Source of the DNA: an uncultured Anaerolineaceae bacterium | GTDB taxonomy: Bacteria; Chloroflexota; Anaerolineae; Anaerolineales; Anaerolineaceae | Length of the DNA: 9,729 bases | NCBI GenBank assembly: GCA_937890875.1 | Contig: CALAEB010000192.1 | Location: 1-9,729 of the forward strand | Direction of reading: 5' to 3' | Shown: positions 6,176 to 9,729 of the stretch, piece by piece | Layout: every line of letters starts with the position of its first letter | Position numbering within the stretch: position 1 is the stretch's first letter | Position numbers and translations under genes: made by a program | Notes under the pieces: model-generated | The model's input: only the letters and a program-made list of their open reading frames with translations | Database searches by the model: none | Told to the model about the DNA's origin: nothing

Positions 6176-6203
6176 TGTGAATGAACCCTTTGCTTCATTC
6201 ACA
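6176..6203 (-). repeat. Stem-loop at the end of apbE
   Basis: In the transcript TGTGAATGAA and TTCATTCACA form a perfect 10-bp stem (6203-6194 with 6185-6176) around an 8-nt loop, GCAAAGGG. The apbE stop codon lies in the upstream arm. The following sequence ATTTGAAATGC has no U-tract, so this is more likely a processing or stability element than a terminator. Confidence 0.5.
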
Positions 6204-7250
6204 GCCGGCACAGGCGGAGCAGTGATATCCCAGCAACACGCCCCGGAATTCGAATTTCGTCTCCAGCCCCTCCGTATACATCACCCGATCGTCCGAAGTC
6301 ACAAAAACCGCCTCAAAACCGCCTTCTTTCTCATAAAATTCAAGCGCTTTATCCAATCCCATAATCAGCAGCGCGGTCGAATAAGCCTCGCACAATGCGC
6401 CATTATCCGCAACAACGGTCACGGACCGCAAATCGCTCGCGGCGGGATACCCGGTCTTCTTATCCAGGATATGGTGATAACGGTGGTCATTTTTTACAAA
6501 AAACTGCTCATAATCACCTGAAGTTGAAAGGAACTGATCCGTCAGCATCAGCACCCCCAAACAGGTCATTTTTTCTGCATCCGCCGATTTGATGCCGATC
6601 CGCCAGGGGGAACCATCCGGTTTTGCACCGATAGCGGCCAAAGAGGATGATCCGAGGAAGATCAGCCCGCTTTCGACATCATACTGCCGCCAGAGCGCAG
6701 CCGTCTGGTCTGCGGCAAACCCTTTCGCAATGCCGCCCAGGTCCAGACTGGCGCCCAGATGAGTCCGGTAATTGCCGGCAAAATCCGTTTCAAGATTACG
6801 GTAATCGCATGAGAGCAGCACTCGCTGAATCTCAAATGGGTCCGGCAGTTTCTTCCGCTGCCGGTTTGCGATATCCCATAAATCGACCAATCGTCCGATC
6901 GTGGGATCATACACGCCGTGTGTGCTTCGCGCATAAAACAACGCCTGCCGCAGCACAGCGTCCGTCTGATCCGAAACCTCAATCCACTCCCCCGCTGCGG
7001 AGAAATTCAGCCGTGAGATTTCACTCTCCGGATGCATGCGGGAAAGCCGGTTGTTTAATGTTCCGATCAGCTTTTCGGCAGCATCCAGCGCTTCCTGCGC
7101 CCGGCCGCCACTTGCCCGCAGGTTCATAATCGTCCCCATGGACGGGAACATTCGGGAAGTTTCTTCCGCGGAATCGGCGGTTGGAACGGACGGCTGTCCG
7201 AATTCCGGGCGGATCAATTTATTTTGAAGTTGAGCATCTTTTCTGAACAT
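6195..7250 (-). CDS. apbE: ApbE-type FAD:protein FMN transferase
   Basis: Transfers FMN from FAD to a Thr/Ser hydroxyl of FMN-binding proteins, using Mg2+; the likely substrate is the lipoprotein encoded just upstream. The 351-aa protein has the family motifs in order: FPSMGTIM (35-42), ESEISRLN (75-82), GVYDPTIGRLVDLWD (112-126), DLGGIAKGFAAD (170-181), LSTSGDYEQFF (241-251), YHHILDKKTGYPA (258-270) and CEAYSTALLIMG (287-298). Oddities: the usual LGG(N/D) is LGSS (199-202), and the Mg2+-site Asp of the AD..(S/A)TA motif appears as Glu (E288). No signal peptide is visible although ApbE normally acts outside the cytoplasm, and a stop codon sits 9 nt before the ATG. The last residues form HCSACAGCE, a C-x2-C-x2-C tail not usual in the family. 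The ribosome site is weak. The gene starts 93 nt after the FMN-binding gene. Confidence 0.92.
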   Translation of the reverse strand: MFRKDAQLQNKLIRPEFGQPSVPTADSAEETSRMFPSMGTIMNLRASGGRAQEALDAAEKLIGTLNNRLSRMHPESEISRLNFSAAGEWIEVSDQTDAVLRQALFYARSTHGVYDPTIGRLVDLWDIANRQRKKLPDPFEIQRVLLSCDYRNLETDFAGNYRTHLGASLDLGGIAKGFAADQTAALWRQYDVESGLIFLGSSSLAAIGAKPDGSPWRIGIKSADAEKMTCLGVLMLTDQFLSTSGDYEQFFVKNDHRYHHILDKKTGYPAASDLRSVTVVADNGALCEAYSTALLIMGLDKALEFYEKEGGFEAVFVTSDDRVMYTEGLETKFEFRGVLLGYHCSACAGCE

Positions 7251-7343
7251 ATGATTTTCTCAGCCATACAGCATATTGACCAAAGTTGAAACAGCAAAAC
7301 GATCCGAATTCTGAAGTCACGATCTGGGTGGCAAAAAAACAGG

Positions 7344-7769
7344 TTATTCCCCCGCCTGTTCCAGCGCACTCTCGACAGCTTCGACAAACTGGTTATATGA
7401 AATCGTAGCGCCGGTAATGGCATCCACATCGGACAATTTTTGTGTTTCTTCGAGTTGTTCGGCATATTTCGCCATTGCGTTCACGGCCAGCTGCGCTTTT
7501 TCATAGAAATCCGGGTTGGAAATTTCTCCGCCCACCTTTCCGTATTCCGCATCTTTCAGGCTGCCGTCCGCCTGCCAGGTGACGAATTCGCAGTCGCTGA
7601 TCTTATTTTCTGCGATGACAATCGTTGCCTCGCCATAAGCGCCCCGGTCGTCCGGATTGCTTGCTCCGCTGTAAGTACCGTCTTTATAAACGGTACTTCC
7701 TTTGCATCCCGTTAACAGGGAAGAAAAAAACGTTGAAATCAGCACCAGACTAAAAAGCCTTTTCCTCAT
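7344..7769 (-). CDS. FMN-binding-domain lipoprotein, predicted covalently flavinylated
   Basis: Secreted one-domain flavoprotein of 141 aa, predicted to carry FMN covalently as an extracytoplasmic electron carrier. The signal sequence MRKRLFSLVLISTFFSSLLT ends in a lipobox, LLTGC, with C22 as the lipidated residue. The mature part opens with YKDGTYSG (28-35), the standard start of FMN-binding domains. DAITGATIS (116-124) is the flavinylation motif, with T122 as the expected FMN attachment site. One further cysteine, C60, lies in the domain. AGGAGG precedes the ATG by 8 nt and overlaps the stop of the ATPase gene. The ApbE gene follows directly, as expected for enzyme and substrate. Being small, with no transmembrane redox domain, it needs an electron donor and acceptor not identifiable here; the DUF4418 protein and the FtsX-type permeases are the nearest candidates. 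Confidence 0.92.
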   Translation of the reverse strand: MRKRLFSLVLISTFFSSLLTGCKGSTVYKDGTYSGASNPDDRGAYGEATIVIAENKISDCEFVTWQADGSLKDAEYGKVGGEISNPDFYEKAQLAVNAMAKYAEQLEETQKLSDVDAITGATISYNQFVEAVESALEQAGE

Positions 7770-7781
7770 CGTACCCGCCTC

Positions 7782-8462
7782 CTATTTCTGATGATTTTTC
7801 TGATGATTCTCCGAAATTGCCGCAATCCGTCCGTGTTCCAGGACAATCGTCCGCTGCGCCTCCTCGGCCACTTCCGGATCGTGCGTAACAACAATAATCG
7901 TGCTGCCTTCCCGGTGCAGCTGACGGAATATGTCCAGCACGATGTTTTCATTCGTCTCATCCAGATTCCCGGTCGGCTCATCCGCCAGAATCAGCATCGG
8001 ATAATTGATCAATGCCCGGGCAATACAGACGCGCTGCTGTTCGCCCCCGGAAAGCTGGCTGGGCAGATGTTTCGCCCGGTTCGACAGGCCAACCCTTTCC
8101 AGCGCCTGCATCGCTTCTTTTTCGTCCGGAAGGCTGTGATAATACTGAGCGACCATCACGTTTTCAAGCGCAGTCAGATAATTAATCAGATGGAATTGCT
8201 GAAAAATCAGGCCGATTTTATCCCGGCGGATCGCGGTCAGATTTTTCGGGGTCTCCCGGGAAATGTCCGCTCCGTCCAGAATAACCGCGCCGTTCGACGG
8301 TTTATCCATACAGCCGACAATGTTCATCATGGTTGTTTTTCCGGAACCGGAGGGCCCCATCACCGCCAGCCATTCTCCCTGCCGGACAGACAGATCAATA
8401 TGCTGCAAAGCTTTCACACTGCCGTATATTTTGGATACATCTTTCAGTTCTAATAAATTCAT
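7782..8462 (-). CDS. ABC transporter ATP-binding protein (LolD/MacB type)
   Basis: Cytoplasmic ATPase partner of the two FtsX-type permeases encoded upstream, 226 aa. I start it at the ATG at 8462, which has AAAGGAA upstream and lies 13 nt after the permease stop. A longer reading from 8510 would add 16 non-family residues and overlap the permease gene. Motifs: Walker A GPSGSGKT (36-43), Q-loop IFQQFHLI (Q88), signature LSGGEQQR (137-144), Walker B LILADEPTGNLD (157-168) and H194 in VTHD. The segment IGLIFQQFHLINYLTALENV is typical of MacB/LolD. The C-terminus ends in a duplicated NHQK-NHQK caused by a 12-bp tandem repeat. The stop overlaps the ribosome site of the FMN-binding gene, tying the transporter to the flavoprotein. 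Confidence 0.95.
   Translation of the reverse strand: MNLLELKDVSKIYGSVKALQHIDLSVRQGEWLAVMGPSGSGKTTMMNIVGCMDKPSNGAVILDGADISRETPKNLTAIRRDKIGLIFQQFHLINYLTALENVMVAQYYHSLPDEKEAMQALERVGLSNRAKHLPSQLSGGEQQRVCIARALINYPMLILADEPTGNLDETNENIVLDIFRQLHREGSTIIVVTHDPEVAEEAQRTIVLEHGRIAAISENHQKNHQK
7785..7808. repeat. 12-bp perfect tandem duplication
   Basis: TTTCTGATGATT occurs twice head to tail at the 3' end of the ATPase gene (coding strand AATCATCAGAAA twice). It encodes NHQKNHQK just before the stop. Being exactly in frame and identical, it looks like a recent slippage event. Confidence 0.85.
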
Positions 8463-8475
8463 TTGCCAGTTTCCT

Positions 8476-9612
8476 TTATTCACCGCGTAAAACGACCGCA
8501 GGATCAACATCCACTGCGCTTCGCACAGGAATCAGACACGCGACGCCGGTGATCACAATCGAGGCAAGCATTGTGACCGGGATGAGCGGCAGCCCGAATG
8601 AAATCGGCCGGTTGAAGACGTTCAGGCTGACCGCCTGCGCAAAAAGAAATCCGAGGATGACACCCAGCAGTCCGCCAAAGGCACCCAGAACAATCCCTTC
8701 GCCCAAAAAGTCTTTAATGATGCTCTCATTGGAAGCGCCCAGCGCTTTTTTCAGCCCAATCTCTTTGCGCCGTTCCGTCACAACTGCCATCATGGTCGTC
8801 GCCACACAAATCATGGTCAGCAACAGCACGACAACGGTGACCAGATACACCAGCGACTGAAGTTTGGTCAGCACGGCCCCTTCCGATTGTGTAACCCGTT
8901 TGACCAGCCGGGGTGTAACCGCCGGAACATTTGTGCCGATCCGGCTGACGATGGCGTCCAATGTTTCACCGGAGGCGGAAATACTGCATTCGACCACGTC
9001 AATTTCATCCGCATTGCCCATCGCATTTTCCAAATCCTGCATGGACATAAAAATAAATTCTTCTTCTTTTCCGCCGGTCTGGATAATCCCGGAAAGTGTA
9101 AAATCACGGCTGAAACTCTTCCCGCTGGCGTCCGTACCCGTGATGGTTAATGGACTGCCGGGGAGCAGGCGAATCAGATCCGCCACGGCCTCCCCCACCA
9201 GCACCGAGCCCGGTTCCGTCGGCCATTGTCCGTTGACGAACCAATAAGGACTGGTCTTTTTAACTTCCGCGAGGTCGGTTCCGGCCGCCATAAACGGCTG
9301 TTCGTTAATCTTTACGGTCTGATACCGGTAGGGCGCAATCCCGACCACGGAATCAGCCGGGAAATAAGCCATCGCTTCTTCCACATCCGCAGCGGAAAGA
9401 GAAGGCTCATCTCCGGAAGGAACCAGAATCAGGTTGGCTCCATAGGAACGGAATTCCTGTCCCATTTGGCGCGGGATATCATGATAAATCGTGAGCAGGC
9501 CGGAAAGAACCGTCGCGCCGATCGCCACAGCCAGCAGCGCCACCAGCATCCTTGAACGGCGGCGGATCAGCGAACCGGATATCATGCGCAAATACATCGT
9601 CTGTTTTTTCAT
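8476..9612 (-). CDS. FtsX/MacB-type ABC permease
   Basis: Membrane subunit of 378 aa with an N-terminal helix (about 22-42), a large extracytoplasmic domain (about 43-250) and three C-terminal helices (about 253-278, 302-328 and 342-362). The coupling segment ERRKEIGLKKALGAS (280-294) and the end VRSAVDVDPAVVLRGE are family hallmarks. FRSYGANLILVPSG (54-67), just after the first helix, resembles the FtsX-type permeases that lie next to FTR1/P19-type iron systems, as far as I can recall. It has only two cysteines (C209 outside, C269 in a helix) besides one near the last helix. It starts 5 nt after the stop of another permease gene and ends 13 nt before its ATPase, so the transporter is probably a heterodimer of two permeases plus the ATPase. 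Confidence 0.93.
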   Translation of the reverse strand: MKKQTMYLRMISGSLIRRRSRMLVALLAVAIGATVLSGLLTIYHDIPRQMGQEFRSYGANLILVPSGDEPSLSAADVEEAMAYFPADSVVGIAPYRYQTVKINEQPFMAAGTDLAEVKKTSPYWFVNGQWPTEPGSVLVGEAVADLIRLLPGSPLTITGTDASGKSFSRDFTLSGIIQTGGKEEEFIFMSMQDLENAMGNADEIDVVECSISASGETLDAIVSRIGTNVPAVTPRLVKRVTQSEGAVLTKLQSLVYLVTVVVLLLTMICVATTMMAVVTERRKEIGLKKALGASNESIIKDFLGEGIVLGAFGGLLGVILGFLFAQAVSLNVFNRPISFGLPLIPVTMLASIVITGVACLIPVRSAVDVDPAVVLRGE

Positions 9613-9617
9613 TTTGT

Positions 9618-9729
9618 TTACCTGCCGTGCAGAACTTCTGCCGGCCGAAGGGAAAGCAGAAGCCGGATGGACGGAATGCTGCCCGCCAGCGTCACAATAA
9701 ACACCAGCACGGCGACCAGCGGAATGACC
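9618..9729 (-). CDS. FtsX/MacB-type ABC permease (C-terminal fragment, cut by window edge)
   Basis: The last 36 codons of a gene entering from the right edge. They encode a hydrophobic helix (VIPLVAVLVFIVTLAG) followed by SIPSIRLLLSLRPAEVLHGR and a TAA stop. A final helix, then IP.xR, then PAEVL+G, is the characteristic end of FtsX/MacB permeases and matches the end of the next gene. Only 5 nt separate the two genes. With the downstream permease and ATPase it would form a two-permease transporter. The start and the rest of the operon lie outside the window. Confidence 0.88.
   Translation of the reverse strand, partial: VIPLVAVLVFIVTLAGSIPSIRLLLSLRPAEVLHGR

Noticed and set aside
5526..6521. 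Plus-strand ORF of 331 codons across DUF4418, the gap and part of apbE
   Set aside because: It is antisense to two recognised genes, has low-complexity basic composition, no recognised motif and no ribosome site that would favour it.
7791..8453. Plus-strand ORF of 220 codons antisense to the ABC ATPase
   Set aside because: The opposite strand has every ATPase motif intact, so this is a shadow frame of that gene.
8463..8510. Longer N-terminus for the first ABC ATPase
   Set aside because: It would overlap the permease gene by 35 nt and add residues outside the family; the ATG at 8462 has its own ribosome site.

Overview
The window reads entirely on the minus strand, so the 5' end of each transcript lies at the higher coordinate. 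Base composition is moderate (about half G+C) and genes are tightly packed. Strong AGGAGG-type ribosome sites precede several genes. Together with a CUT1 sugar transporter and an ApbE/FMN-binding/DUF4418 cluster, this suggests an anaerobic, fermentative bacterium. Clostridia, Anaerolineae (Chloroflexota) and Spirochaetota all fit. No rRNA, tRNA or clear phylogenetic marker is present, so the phylum is not settled.

Region 1 (9729 down to 3634) is a candidate redox/transport operon. In transcript order it has the tail of an FtsX/MacB-type permease, a complete FtsX-type permease, its LolD/MacB-type ATPase, a lipoprotein with an FMN-binding domain and a DAITGAT flavinylation motif, an ApbE-type FMN transferase, a doubtful small ORF, a four-helix DUF4418 protein, a third FtsX-type permease with a Cys-Cys pair, and a second ATPase. 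Gaps are mostly 5-14 nt or 4-nt stop/start overlaps. ApbE would attach FMN covalently to the lipoprotein, giving an extracytoplasmic flavin electron carrier beside two ABC modules. The two-permease-plus-ATPase arrangement resembles the FtsX-type ABC modules next to bacterial FTR1/P19 iron-uptake systems. Iron or another redox-active metal is therefore a reasonable but unproven substrate.

Region 2 (3485 to 3153) is a monocistronic GlsB/YeaQ-type small membrane protein with its own TATAAT box and a clear intrinsic terminator.

Region 3 (about 2951 to 1) is a CUT1 carbohydrate ABC operon: solute-binding protein, a 390-nt intercistronic region, a MalF-type permease, and a MalG-type permease cut by the window edge. 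Its promoter has a TATAAT box preceded by two 15-bp direct repeats at 21-bp pitch, the layout expected for an AraC-family activator. Two related fold-back repeats lie on either side of the solute-binding gene, one containing a 21-bp perfect palindrome.

The most interesting parts are the flavinylation/DUF4418/double-ABC operon with its shared cysteines, the paired operator of the sugar operon, and the fold-back repeats.
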